In this document: in pieces, positions 9,437 to 17,126 of the stretch | Layout: each line of letters begins with the position of its first letter | How positions within the stretch are numbered: position 1 is the stretch's first letter | Source of the DNA: Chloroflexota bacterium | GTDB taxonomy: Bacteria; Chloroflexota; Anaerolineae; Anaerolineales; Villigracilaceae | Assembly: GCA_016235445.1 (NCBI GenBank) | Contig: JACRLB010000007.1 | Span: forward strand, 124,001-188,000 | DNA: 64,000 nucleotides | Reading direction: 5' to 3' | Made by a program: the position numbers and the translations under genes | The notes under the pieces: generated by a model | Database searches by the model: none | Told to the model about the DNA's origin: nothing | What the model saw: the letters and a program-made list of their open reading frames with translations, nothing else

Positions 9437-10706
9437 TTTTCAACAACTCCTTTATGGATTGAAAAACCGCTTCGCGCTTAACTGTCACCTGCTCGCCGCT
9501 TGCGAGATTCTTTACCGCCACCGAATCATTCGCCGCCTCGTCAGGGCCAACTGTCAGCGCGATCTTCATTTTCATCTTGTCTGCAAATTTGAATTGCTTC
9601 TGCAATTTGACAGGTTCAGGATAGACCATCGCATTAATCCCAGCGCGGCGCAATTGCGCCGCCAGTTCGAATGACTTCATCCACATAGACTCGTCGAACA
9701 CCGTTACCAACACCTCAGCAGGCGTGGGGATAAATTCAGGCAGGAGACCATTTTCCTGCAAAATAATGCCGATCACCACGTCACCCATCGCGAAGCCGAC
9801 CCCAGAGAGCGGCTGTCCGCCCACATCGGCAAGCAGGTTATCATACCGTCCCCCGCCGAGGATGGCGCGCTTCAAGGAACCGCTAGTTTCGAACGCTTCG
9901 AAGACCGTGCCCGTGTAATACAAAAGTCCGCGCATGATGTTCGGGTCGAATTTGACATACTCTTTAACGCCCAGAGCTTCCAGCGCGGCAAAGAGACGGG
10001 TCAACTCGTCGCTTTTCTTCCACAAATCGAAATTGCCGAGAATATCCTTCAAGCCATCCACTTGCTTTTGATCCAGGCCAAACTCGAGCGCGTAGGATTC
10101 CCATTTGGCGGGTTCCATTTTGGAACGACGGTCAACCAGGTTTGAGACTTCGAGGCGTTTATCGGGGGCAATACCCAATGCATCGAATTCAGATTCCATC
10201 AGGCGGCGATTGTTCACGAAAATAGTAGCAAGCTGAGGGTTAAGTCCGACCGAGCGCAGGAAGGTTGCGGCAACGGCTATAAGTTCTGCATCCGCTTCTG
10301 GTGAATTGACTCCCAGCATGTCGATATTCCACTGAAAGAATTCGCGCGAGCGTCCCTTTTGCGGCTGTTCATAACGCCAGAATGGACCGAACGACCACCA
10401 GCGCACGGGGAAGGTTAATTCACCCTGCTTTGCCGCGATCATGCGCGCGAGACTCGGCGTGAGTTCGGGGCGGAGCGTAACGAAATCACCGCCACGATCC
10501 TGAAACGTGAAGGACTGTTTTTTGACGAGTTCCTCGCCAGACTTCGCCGCGTACAAATCAATCGTTTCGATGAATGGCGCATCCCATTCCTGATAGCCAA
10601 AAGCCTGAGACGCCGCGCGCACTTTTTCATAAATGAAATTGCGCAGGGACATTTGCTCAGGGTAAAATTCGCGCGTGCCTTTAACAGATTGTATTTTGCT
10701 CGCCAT
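9429..10706 (-). CDS. hisS: histidyl-tRNA synthetase
   Basis: The 425-residue class II aminoacyl-tRNA synthetase charges tRNA-His. Motif 1 lies around VKGTREFYPE...FGYQEWDAPFIE, motif 2 is FWRYEQPQKGRSREFFQWN, and the histidine-specific loop is LLYYTGTVFEAF. Motif 3 is AILGGGRYDNLL...GVGFAMGD. A C-terminal anticodon-binding domain (VLVTVFDE... to GEQVTVKREAV) completes it. Length matches the family. It is the first gene of a two-gene unit with the GNAT gene. Upstream lies a 651-bp gap full of inverted repeats. Confidence 0.96.
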   Translation of the reverse strand: MASKIQSVKGTREFYPEQMSLRNFIYEKVRAASQAFGYQEWDAPFIETIDLYAAKSGEELVKKQSFTFQDRGGDFVTLRPELTPSLARMIAAKQGELTFPVRWWSFGPFWRYEQPQKGRSREFFQWNIDMLGVNSPEADAELIAVAATFLRSVGLNPQLATIFVNNRRLMESEFDALGIAPDKRLEVSNLVDRRSKMEPAKWESYALEFGLDQKQVDGLKDILGNFDLWKKSDELTRLFAALEALGVKEYVKFDPNIMRGLLYYTGTVFEAFETSGSLKRAILGGGRYDNLLADVGGQPLSGVGFAMGDVVIGIILQENGLLPEFIPTPAEVLVTVFDESMWMKSFELAAQLRRAGINAMVYPEPVKLQKQFKFADKMKMKIALTVGPDEAANDSVAVKNLASGEQVTVKREAVFQSIKELLKNA

Positions 10707-10744
10707 GGTTACTCCAGTGCGCGAATTCTATCATGGGTTAAAAG

Positions 10745-11005
10745 CCTGACAGGTTTCATTATGACTTGAGTCGTAACTACTCAGGCACCTTGCTCCGCCG
10801 TAGGCTAAAGCCTACGGCTATCTTTACAAAGTCCGCTAAAGCGGACTAGTCGCCTTTAGGCGGCTTTGTAAAGATAGCCTGGACGTTTACGTCCAGGCGG
10901 GCAGGGAACGCGCAGGCGCTTGCCTGAGCAGTTACCTTGAGTCGGTCGTAACTCCGGCATGGAAAGAATTCAGAATCGTAAACCGTACTGTGAAAACCTG
11001 TCAGG
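10745..11005. repeat. nested palindromic element with four TAAA/TTTA-centred hairpins
   Basis: The element is bounded by a 12-bp inverted repeat, CCTGACAGGTTT (10745) and AAACCTGTCAGG (10994). Inside is a second pair, GTAACTACTCAGGCA (10773) and TGCCTGAGCAGTTAC (10921), with one mismatch. The core is a 15-bp stem, GCTATCTTTACAAAG (10817) with CTTTGTAAAGATAGC (10864). Short palindromes with TAAA or TTTA centres lie at 10798-10817, 10832-10845, 10851-10862 and 10878-10897. It occupies the first half of the 651-bp gap between hisS and the methyltransferase. No reading frame is convincing, so a MITE/REP-like element is the best reading. Confidence 0.75.
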
Positions 11006-11040
11006 TCTTGCTTCAAAATTCACCCGCTGAATTTTGAATT

Positions 11041-11064
11041 GATTTTTGGTATAATCCAAAAATC
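11041..11064 (+). promoter_or_regulatory. TATAAT presented in the loop of a 9-bp inverted repeat
   Basis: GATTTTTGG and CCAAAAATC flank exactly one TATAAT (11050-11055). This could be a -10 box for the downstream methyltransferase, 300 bases away, or a small hairpin. No good -35 is seen. Confidence 0.35.
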
Positions 11065-11098
11065 ATTTTTTAGTAGTTGCGGCTTTAGTCGTCACTAC

Positions 11099-11338
11099 TT
11101 TGACAATGTCACATTAAGACTGAAACCAAAGTACAAAACCACAAAGGCACGACACTTGCGCCGTGCGCCAGTGCAGGTGAGTGTCACGAAGGAAACCTTC
11201 GTTTTTAGCCTTTTGCTCTCCTCACCTGCACTGCAACAAACGCAGTGCGGCGCAAGTGTTGTGCCCCTTTGCCTGCACCGTGCAGCAGGCACGCGTGTGG
11301 ACTTTGTGGTAAAGGTTTTGAAATGTGACATTGTCAAA
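11099..11338. repeat. 240-bp branched inverted-repeat element
   Basis: The terminal inverted repeats are a perfect 17 bp: TTTGACAATGTCACATT at 11099-11115 and its complement at 11322-11338. Further paired blocks run inward: ACCACAAAG with CTTTGTGGT, ACACTTGCGCCG (11152) with CGGCGCAAGTGT (11248), and CAGTGCAGGTGAG (11169) with CTCACCTGCACTG (11221). The apex holds CGAAGG-aaa-CCTTCG (11187-11201). Unpaired sections themselves form small hairpins, for example around 11270-11290, giving a cruciform with side arms. It ends 19 bases before the methyltransferase start codon. Confidence 0.8.
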
Positions 11339-11357
11339 ATACTTACAGGAGAGACAA

Positions 11358-12182
11358 ATGAAAATTGATTATCAGGAACCCAGCAAAGACCTGCTGATGC
11401 GGATTGACATCCACGAAAAATACGGCTCGGCCAACATCGATGTTTGGACGAACGACCTGCTCAAACCCCAGGCGGGTATGAAAATTTTGGATGTAGGCTG
11501 TGGCGCAGGCAAGTTAAGTTTTCTTTTCAACGAATACACCAAAGGCGGCGCGCAGATCACTGGCGGGGATTTTTCCGAGGAACTTCTCGAAAAAGCCCGC
11601 GCCAAGAATTCGGAAACTGGCTCTACTATTGACTTTCAGTTTTTAGATTTTAACCAGCCCTTCAAGTTTGCGGATAACACCTTCGACCTCTGCACCAGCG
11701 CCTTCGCGATCTACTACGCCTCCGACCTGGACTTTACATTTGGTGAAGCTCATCGTGTGCTTCGTAGTCCCGATGCTGTTTCGGGAAACACTGGCGGACG
11801 GCTTTTCGTCTCTGGCCCATTGCCAGAGAATAAGCAGATGTTCTACGACATCATCAAAGAAGCGACTGGTGCGGCCATCCCTCCCATGCCAGGCTCCTCA
11901 CGATTCAAGGGTGACATTTTCAACACCATTGACAAAATCTTTGCGAAGACAGAATTGCATAAATTCGAGAACCACCTGACCTTCCCCGAGGTTGCGCCAT
12001 TCATTGACTACGTCCGCGCTTCGTTGGGCGAAGACCGCAAGTTGTGGACATCCATGTTCAACGGCAAGGATGAATATGAAGCTCTGATCGGCAAGATCGA
12101 AGCCGTGGCAAAGAAATGGTTCGACCGTGACGGCAAATTGGTGATGACCAAGGTTGTCGGCGGAATATTGGCGACGAAATAG
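11358..12182 (+). CDS. class I SAM-dependent methyltransferase
   Basis: The 274-residue protein has motif I MKILDVGCGAGKLSFLF near residues 37-53, the acidic strand ITGGDFSEELLEKA, and QFLDFNQPFKFADNTFDLCTSAFAIYYA (a variant motif II). It resembles UbiE/Methyltransf_11/25 enzymes that modify small molecules. The start at 11358 has AGGAGAG seven bases upstream; an in-frame TTG at 11325 lies inside the inverted repeat and is unlikely. The C-terminal half after residue 150 is longer than in minimal methyltransferases and may set substrate choice, which is unknown. Confidence 0.85.
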   Translation: MKIDYQEPSKDLLMRIDIHEKYGSANIDVWTNDLLKPQAGMKILDVGCGAGKLSFLFNEYTKGGAQITGGDFSEELLEKARAKNSETGSTIDFQFLDFNQPFKFADNTFDLCTSAFAIYYASDLDFTFGEAHRVLRSPDAVSGNTGGRLFVSGPLPENKQMFYDIIKEATGAAIPPMPGSSRFKGDIFNTIDKIFAKTELHKFENHLTFPEVAPFIDYVRASLGEDRKLWTSMFNGKDEYEALIGKIEAVAKKWFDRDGKLVMTKVVGGILATK

Positions 12183-12190
12183 AGATGTAA

Positions 12191-12233
12191 TTGGTAATTG
12201 GTAATTAAATTCTTGCAAATTACCAATTACCAA
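12191..12233. terminator. 16-bp hairpin between methyltransferase and LmbE genes
   Basis: TTGGTAATTGGTAATT (12191-12206) pairs perfectly with 12218-12233 across an 11-base loop. The TTGGTAA unit is repeated within each arm. There is no clear U-run, so it may be a transcript-stabilising hairpin or a short palindromic repeat rather than a true terminator. Confidence 0.55.
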
Positions 12234-12248
12234 TCACCGATTACAAAA

Positions 12249-12881
12249 ATGAATTTTTTCGGAAAACGAATCCTTTTTCTCGGCGCACACCCTGACGATA
12301 TTGAGTTGGGGTGCGGCGCTTTACTGCATCAGATCGCCCAAAAGACAGAAATCCTGTGCGTGACACTTTCAGATAACCAGAAAAACCCAGACCTGCAAAA
12401 CGTAAAGGGAGAACATCTACGTTCGATGAAAATACTTGGGGTATCCGAGGAAAAGGTTATGTTTGGACCTTTCAACACACGCGTGTTCCCCGACTCGAGG
12501 CAGGACATTCTTGAATATTTTCTTAAACTGCGTAAAGATTTCCAGCCTGATCTGATCTTCACCCACTCGAAGCAGGACGTCCACCAGGATCACAACACCA
12601 TGACCGACGAAGCCCTGCGCGCGTTTCGGGGAATCACCGTGCTGGGGTTCGACGTTGTCCGCTCTTCGTATGGCTTCTTTCCGCATTTTCTCGTGGAAGT
12701 GACTGAGGAAGATGTGAACAAAAAGATCGAAGCGCTCGCGCAATATAAAACCTACCAGGATCGTTATTACTTCAACGCTGAACTGACCCGCTCCATCATG
12801 GTGCGGCACGGCGCACTGGCGGAACGTCCATTTGCAGAGGGATTTGATATTTTGAGAATTGTGGGTACATTTGAAAACTGA
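12249..12881 (+). CDS. PIG-L/LmbE family deacetylase
   Basis: The 210-residue LmbE-like zinc hydrolase carries the metal motif LGAHPDDIELGCG near the N-terminus (AHPDD) and the second ligand set THSKQDVHQDH near residue 105. The family removes N-acetyl groups from GlcNAc-type substrates, for example in bacillithiol, mycothiol or GPI-like pathways, and often appears with glycosyltransferases. Here the neighbours do not name a pathway. The start at 12249 excludes 17 residues encoded by the upstream TTGGTAA hairpin. No Shine-Dalgarno is visible before it. Confidence 0.88.
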   Translation: MNFFGKRILFLGAHPDDIELGCGALLHQIAQKTEILCVTLSDNQKNPDLQNVKGEHLRSMKILGVSEEKVMFGPFNTRVFPDSRQDILEYFLKLRKDFQPDLIFTHSKQDVHQDHNTMTDEALRAFRGITVLGFDVVRSSYGFFPHFLVEVTEEDVNKKIEALAQYKTYQDRYYFNAELTRSIMVRHGALAERPFAEGFDILRIVGTFEN

Positions 12882-12979
12882 AGACTAGCACACACACTTC
12901 CCCTTTTTTCAAGACGCAATAAACCAGAGCACCGCCTTCGCATGGCCTGCTCGTATCTCGAACAAATGAACCGCATCAA

Positions 12980-13252
12980 TCAAGTGATCGTTTCCATTTC
13001 CTCCTCGATCACACGATACACAATGTCATGCACATGAACAGGCCGATTGGTCTTGATGGCAACATTCTCACCAGGTTTGACCCAGAGAACATTATGATGT
13101 TCGATCTCCATCGAAGTGACCCGCTGTGAGAAATCAGTCGCATGGCCGAAAACATGAATGCGATCCCCCAGCTTCAAACTGTCCACCAAAGACAGCGCCG
13201 CCACACCGAGATGGCTGTAATAATTCAACACTCGCCCAACCTCAACTTCCAT
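12980..13252 (-). CDS. EF-Tu domain II-like beta-barrel protein
   Basis: The 90-residue soluble protein begins MEVEVGRVLNYYSHLGVAAL. It contains LKLGDRIHVFGHATDFSQRV, then EIEHHNVLWVKPGENVAIKT. The pattern of a GxxxxFxxxVxSMEIxxxxxxxxxPGxxVAI barrel matches translation-factor domain II, without any GTPase domain. Such stand-alone barrels are known as translation elongation factor-like proteins in several phyla; their role is unresolved, possibly RNA or ribosome binding. It is divergent from the gene at 13442. Confidence 0.75.
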   Translation of the reverse strand: MEVEVGRVLNYYSHLGVAALSLVDSLKLGDRIHVFGHATDFSQRVTSMEIEHHNVLWVKPGENVAIKTNRPVHVHDIVYRVIEEEMETIT

Positions 13253-13294
13253 AGCCTTGCTCCTGCCTGATGGAACAAAACATCAGACACTCAT

Positions 13295-13304
13295 ACTGTA
13301 GCAC
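13295..13304 (-). promoter_or_regulatory. extended -10 for the EF-Tu-domain-like gene
   Basis: On the minus strand GTGCTACAGT gives a TGN-type extended -10 about 43 bases before the start codon at 13252. The same GTGCTA pattern recurs at 15993, 37262 and 14841. Confidence 0.45.
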
Positions 13305-13441
13305 AATTGAGGGTGGATTTACAGCCCCATTCGCTTCCTCCCCCGCCCGGGCCTGCCAGCCCAACGACAAACATTCCCACACCTGATAGTTAATTCCCGC
13401 GGCCACAATTTACGACCGTCACGGGTATACTTCGCCGCATT

Positions 13442-13894
13442 ATGCACAGACGCCTGCAAGGCATCCTCACACGCGGACATCAGGTCGCCTCGCGCCCATC
13501 CAGAGATTATCCATACAGTTCGCTGGAAAAACAAAAGCCGTATTTCAAAGCCCTCGGCCTCGATCTGTACGAGTACTTCAACGGCACGCTGAACATTTCC
13601 ATTGCGCCGCTCAAGTTCAGGATGATTCACCCCGAACTCACCTTCGAGTTGGTCGAATGGACAGACCTGCATCCACCAGAGACCTTTTCCTTTTCTCGCT
13701 GTAAGGCCTTCTTCAAGAATGTTGAATATTCAGGCTGGGTGTATTATCCGCACCCCGAGACGAAGAAAACACATTTCCAAAACCCAGCGCTGATCGAGGT
13801 CATTGCGCGTGAAATTCCGCAAATTCAATACGGTGACGCAATCGAAGTTGAAGTGAATACCAGCGAGGTTTTCATTCACTCTCTTGAAGCGTAA
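13442..13894 (+). CDS. hypothetical protein, possibly CTP-dependent riboflavin-kinase-like barrel
   Basis: The 150-residue soluble protein has no signal peptide. Its middle reads FKALGLDLYEYFNGTLNISI and its end reads ALIEVIAREIPQIQYGDAIEVEV. The spacing of a GTLN-type motif and a late E-IA---GD-VEVEV strand resembles DUF120 riboflavin kinases of archaea (RibK: GTLN binding loop, then LEVIAP...GD). The nucleotide-binding glycine-rich segment is not clear, so an active kinase is not claimed. The start at 13442 has no strong Shine-Dalgarno and the first 20 residues may be non-native. Confidence is high for a real gene and low for the fold. Confidence 0.6.
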   Translation: MHRRLQGILTRGHQVASRPSRDYPYSSLEKQKPYFKALGLDLYEYFNGTLNISIAPLKFRMIHPELTFELVEWTDLHPPETFSFSRCKAFFKNVEYSGWVYYPHPETKKTHFQNPALIEVIAREIPQIQYGDAIEVEVNTSEVFIHSLEA

Positions 13895-14047
13895 AACGTG
13901 TCTGTAGGTCAGCAGGCAGGCATGGGCGCAGACAAGGAAGCGAAACAATGTCAAGAAAATTAAACATCACCCAAAAGTTCTATTTAGGTTGAAAATCTCA
14001 AAATACCCATCGGTCTCGTGTACAATGGTGAAGGAAAAGGGAAGCTG

Positions 14048-14782
14048 ATGCGCATTGCTTTTATATCTGATATTCATGGAAATTTCACGGCGCTGCAAGC
14101 GGTTGTTGCAGATATTAAAACCCAGGGCGCAGACCTGATCATTTGCCTTGGGGATACGGTAAGTCTTGGCCCACAGCCACGGGAAGCGCTGGAGGCTCTG
14201 CGGTCATTTAATGGGATTTATATTAAAGGCAATCATGATGAAGCCGTTCTGGAGCCCGACCATGCCGGGCAGTATGAAATTACCCAGCACTTGATTCCAG
14301 ACCTGTATTGGTGCCGCGAGCGACTCACTTCGGACGATTTGGAATTTATAAAATCTTTTAAGAACACGCATGAATTGACATTTCCAAACGGTGAGCAGTT
14401 GCTGGCGTTTCACGGGTCGCCGCTTTCAGCCACGGATATCATTCAGGCCACTACACCCACGGAAACGCTGGATAAATATTTTGCAGGGCAGAACGCGTCT
14501 GTTTTCATTGGCGGTCACTCGCACATTCAAATGTACCGGCGCTATGGAAAAAAACTGATCTTGAATTCTGGTAGTATCGGCAACGCCTTCGAGTTTGCCT
14601 TCTCGCCGGGCAACCCGCCCCGCCTGTTACCCTGGGCCGAATATACGATCATTGGGCAATCTCATGATTCTTTTGATGTAGACCTGCGCCGCGTTACTTT
14701 TGACATAGACAAACTGGTGGACGCGGTGAAAAAAAGCGGTTTACCAAGCGCGGCCTGGTGGTTGAAACAATATCAAAAATAA
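14048..14782 (+). CDS. calcineurin-like metallophosphoesterase (YfcE/MJ0936-like)
   Basis: The 244-residue phosphoesterase has the ordered metal motifs FISDIHGN (residue 7), CLGDTVSLGP, KGNHDEAV, HGSP and FIGGHSHIQM, which build a two-metal site. The family includes phosphodiesterases and phosphatases on nucleotides or diadenosine polyphosphates. The start at 14048 places the first beta strand MRIAFIS at the N-terminus, with GGAAAAGGGAAG upstream. A TACAAT at 14021-14026 may be the -10. A hairpin at 14809 ends the transcript. Confidence 0.9.
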   Translation: MRIAFISDIHGNFTALQAVVADIKTQGADLIICLGDTVSLGPQPREALEALRSFNGIYIKGNHDEAVLEPDHAGQYEITQHLIPDLYWCRERLTSDDLEFIKSFKNTHELTFPNGEQLLAFHGSPLSATDIIQATTPTETLDKYFAGQNASVFIGGHSHIQMYRRYGKKLILNSGSIGNAFEFAFSPGNPPRLLPWAEYTIIGQSHDSFDVDLRRVTFDIDKLVDAVKKSGLPSAAWWLKQYQK

Positions 14783-14808
14783 AAAGAGGGTCTGCCTGCC
14801 TCCAAATC

Positions 14809-14829
14809 AATGCGGCGTTTTGCCGCATT
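14809..14829 (+). terminator. hairpin terminator after the phosphoesterase gene
   Basis: AATGCGGC pairs with GCCGCATT across a GTTTT loop and is followed by TTTGATT. It lies 27 bases after the stop codon. Confidence 0.6.
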
Positions 14830-14868
14830 TTGATTCCGCGTGCTATACTCGCGCAACATAAATATTTT

Positions 14869-15035
14869 GGCTCATGTGTAAGGAGTGTGCAAGCGATTGG
14901 CATCGTATCAAAATTCTTAATGCGAATGCCGCGAATTCAACGAATTGCGCGAAAAATTCGCGTGATTTGCCTGATTTGCGTATTTCGCGTTTTGCCTTTC
15001 GCACAGATTTACGAGAGAGATATACGATAGCACGA
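14869..15035. repeat. copy of a dispersed palindromic element (family also at 59982-60123)
   Basis: GGCTCATGTGTAAGGAGTGTGCA (14869-14891, given here in two parts: GGCTCATGTGTA plus AGGAGTGTGCA) is nearly identical to the left end of the element at 59982 and, inverted, to its right end at 60101. It is followed by ATCAAAATTCTTAATGCGAAT and several AATTCGCG inversions, as in the other copy. The right end is degraded. The 14841-14849 stretch TGCTATACT just before it may be a promoter for the next gene. Confidence 0.6.
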
Positions 15036-15064
15036 CAGCATTGAAAAGCGAAAGGAGTTTCTCG

Positions 15065-15568
15065 ATGGCATTGCCCCTTATTTTTCAGATTATTTCGACG
15101 AGCGCGGTTATCCTCGGCATTATCTTTGGCATCTTGAACCTGCGGAATTTTCAAGCCATGCGAAAACGCGAGGCCGCCATTCTGATGCTTAATTCCTTTC
15201 AGACCAACGAATTCATCAAAGGCTTGTTGTACGTTCTCGATCTAAATCACAACCCTGCCAAAGAGGAAATAGACAATCTTCCACAGGATCAGTACCTGGC
15301 GTTCTACATGCTGTTGGGAACCTGGGAAAGGCTGGGCATTCTTGTATACCGCCGCGAGATCGAAATCTCGATGGTGGAGGATGCCTACAGCGGCCCCATT
15401 TTGCTTTCATGGGACAAACTGGAAAATTATGTTTCAGAGATCCGCGCGGCATGGAATCGCGACTCTGCTTTCGAGTGGTTTCAATGGCTGGCAGAACGGG
15501 TACGCGAACGTGACCACAAATTAAAACCACCGCCCGCATATCAACTTTATAAAAACTGGAAACCGTAA
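15065..15568 (+). CDS. DUF4760-like protein with one N-terminal membrane helix
   Basis: The 167-residue protein starts MALPLIFQIISTSAVILGII, a single membrane helix, followed by a charged helix FQAMRKREAAILMLNSFQ and a mixed helical domain ending with AERVRERDHKLKPPPAY. The layout (one N-terminal helix, conserved acidic/aromatic core WERLGILVYRREIE) matches DUF4760/YfiR-adjacent hypothetical proteins of unknown role. The ATG at 15065 follows AAAGGAG; an upstream TTG in frame is less likely. No function is claimed. Confidence 0.75.
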   Translation: MALPLIFQIISTSAVILGIIFGILNLRNFQAMRKREAAILMLNSFQTNEFIKGLLYVLDLNHNPAKEEIDNLPQDQYLAFYMLLGTWERLGILVYRREIEISMVEDAYSGPILLSWDKLENYVSEIRAAWNRDSAFEWFQWLAERVRERDHKLKPPPAYQLYKNWKP

Positions 15569-15600
15569 ACGGGTGTGGTCTAAAGTTTCGGAAATGTGGC

Positions 15601-15637
15601 GCAAGTCTCCGACTTGCGAGGCAAGTCGGAGATTTGC
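15601..15637. repeat. 17-bp inverted repeat GCAAGTC
   Basis: GCAAGTCTCCGACTTGC and GCAAGTCGGAGATTTGC, separated by GAG, are complementary with one mismatch. The stem is GC-rich and could fold in RNA; there is no U-run. Such GCAAGTC hairpins look like small mobile palindromes. Confidence 0.65.
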
Positions 15638-15728
15638 CCTACAGGGTACGCCGAAAAAATATTCCACACCCCCATAAACGAGCCTGTTGTAAAAAGGTCT
15701 TCAATAGAACTTAAACTACATACGCTCA

Positions 15729-15795
15729 CGCCGCCGTCCTCGGCGGCGTTTTACAAATAAATCTTGCGCCGAAAACAACGCAAGGAGCAATTTAC
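15729..15795. repeat. dispersed repeat, copy 1 (related to 55346-55405)
   Basis: CGCCGCCG-TCCT-CGGCGGCG (15729-15748) is followed by TTTTAC, AAATCTTGCGCCG and CGCAAGGAGC. The order and spacing match the copy at 55346, with substitutions spread along the length. Confidence 0.65.
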
Positions 15796-15866
15796 ATTTT
15801 TTCTCGTATTTACATGGTACAGAAGCGGGGGGACAAACATTGGGTCAAATACCTGCCCAAGACCAC

Positions 15867-15928
15867 TAACGCCAACTCGCAAAGATGCGAAGTTTTGATT
15901 CGCTTTGCGCCGTTGCGGCCTGGCGTTA
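15867..15928. repeat. 62-bp inverted repeat
   Basis: TAACGCCA (15867) and TGGCGTTA (15921) bound an inner pair, CGCAAAG (15878) and CTTTGCG (15903). It has no evident relation to flanking genes. Confidence 0.5.
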
Positions 15929-15992
15929 AAATTTTCTGCAAGAAACTCACCCTTGCGCAAGACAATCGTAACGATTAACTTCGCCCCGCCTG

Positions 15993-16001
15993 TGCTATAC
16001 T
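15993..16001 (+). promoter_or_regulatory. extended -10 TGCTATACT for the cyclase-like gene
   Basis: TGC-TATACT lies 30 bases before the ATG at 16032, giving a short leader. The -35 region is poor, as expected for an extended -10 promoter. Confidence 0.5.
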
Positions 16002-16031
16002 AATTTGGACATTTCTTATCAGGATTTATCC

Positions 16032-17126
16032 ATGACAGAGACCAAACACGGCTATCTCGTACTGGCAGATATCAGCGGCTACACAAGCTACCTCGCGCAG
16101 GTGGAGTTGGACCACGCCCACGGGATCCTCACCGATTTACTGGAAACCATCGTCGGGCAATTCAAAACCATCTTCACCATCTCGAAACTCGAAGGCGATG
16201 CCGTCTTCGCAAACGTGGACGCAGAGAGAGTCATTCGCCCAGAATCCCTGCTAGAGTTAATCGAAAATACATACATTGCATTTCGCCGCAAACGCGATTC
16301 GTCCCAACGCGCCACCACCTGCACCTGCCGCGCCTGCCAAAACATCAGCGCCCTTGAACTCAAATTTTTCCTCCATCACGGCGATTACATCGTTCAAAAT
16401 ATTTCAGGCATCCGCGAACTCGTCGGCTCGGACGTCAACCTCATCCACCGCCTGACAAAAAACCACATCACCGAAAACACCGGCTGGAAAGCCTACGCGC
16501 TTCTCACGCAGGTTGCCGTCGAATGCCTCAACATGCAATTCGATGGACTCCATCCACAGGACGAAACCTACGAGCACCTCGGCACGGTTCCCACCTGGAC
16601 CTTCGACCTGATTCCCCGCCATCAGGCATTGACCTCCGCCCAAAGAGTCACCATCCCGCCCGAAGAAGCAGACGTAATCACCAGCCGCGAAATCAACGCA
16701 CCCCTCGCCAGCTTGTGGGATTGGATGATGGATATACAAAACCGCAACAAAACCATGGGCGGCATGGGGCATTGGACGGCCATCTCACGCGGCAAAGGCG
16801 ATCGCTCTGGAGTTGGCTCCATCAATCACTGCGCACACGGCAAAGGCATCTCACAGGAAACCATACTGGATTGGCGCCCCTTTGAATATGCCACCGTCGA
16901 AACTGTGGACGGCCAGGCCATGTTCCGTGAAATGCTCATGTTTGAACCAACGGATGAAGGCAGGCGCACAAAACTGGAAGTCCGCGTCAAAATGCTCAAA
17001 CCCAGGCCCGTATTTCTGGCTCGTCTCATGGTGAAGATGGAATTCCGCAAGAAAAATCCATACAAAATGTGGTTCGAAATCATCGAAGAACTGCTTGCAG
17101 AAGCAGACCGCCCCAGCCTTTTGTGA
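16032..17126 (+). CDS. DUF2652 class III cyclase-like domain fused to SRPBCC domain
   Basis: The 364-residue cytosolic protein has two parts. Residues 5-165 follow the class III nucleotide-cyclase fold: LADISGYT with D13, KLEGDAVF with K52 and D56, LHHGDYIV, then GSDVNLIHRL with N136 and R140. In active cyclases the two Asp bind metals, and the Asn and Arg four residues apart stabilise the transition state; all are present. An inserted CTCRAC motif (97-102) may bind metal. Residues about 210-355 are an SRPBCC/START-like ligand-binding domain (SREINAPLASLWDWM). The next gene starts inside its stop codon. Cyclase activity is an inference; the family is formally of unknown function. Confidence 0.8.
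   Translation: MTETKHGYLVLADISGYTSYLAQVELDHAHGILTDLLETIVGQFKTIFTISKLEGDAVFANVDAERVIRPESLLELIENTYIAFRRKRDSSQRATTCTCRACQNISALELKFFLHHGDYIVQNISGIRELVGSDVNLIHRLTKNHITENTGWKAYALLTQVAVECLNMQFDGLHPQDETYEHLGTVPTWTFDLIPRHQALTSAQRVTIPPEEADVITSREINAPLASLWDWMMDIQNRNKTMGGMGHWTAISRGKGDRSGVGSINHCAHGKGISQETILDWRPFEYATVETVDGQAMFREMLMFEPTDEGRRTKLEVRVKMLKPRPVFLARLMVKMEFRKKNPYKMWFEIIEELLAEADRPSLL

Larger units (their letters stand above)
15569..15992. other. non-coding gap with three unrelated inverted repeats
   Basis: The gap before the cyclase-like gene carries no credible gene; a 69-codon minus-strand frame at 15751-15960 runs through repeat sequence. The gap holds the repeats at 15601, 15729 and 15867 described separately, then a promoter at 15993. 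Confidence 0.7.

Noticed and set aside
10798-10897. CRISPR-like run of short palindromes
   Set aside because: The arms differ between units, spacing is irregular and there are no spacers or cas genes.
13904-13955. GCAGGCATGGGCGC repeat pair with 61684
   Set aside because: Only about 14 bases match well and no common structure extends beyond, so it was not called a repeat family.
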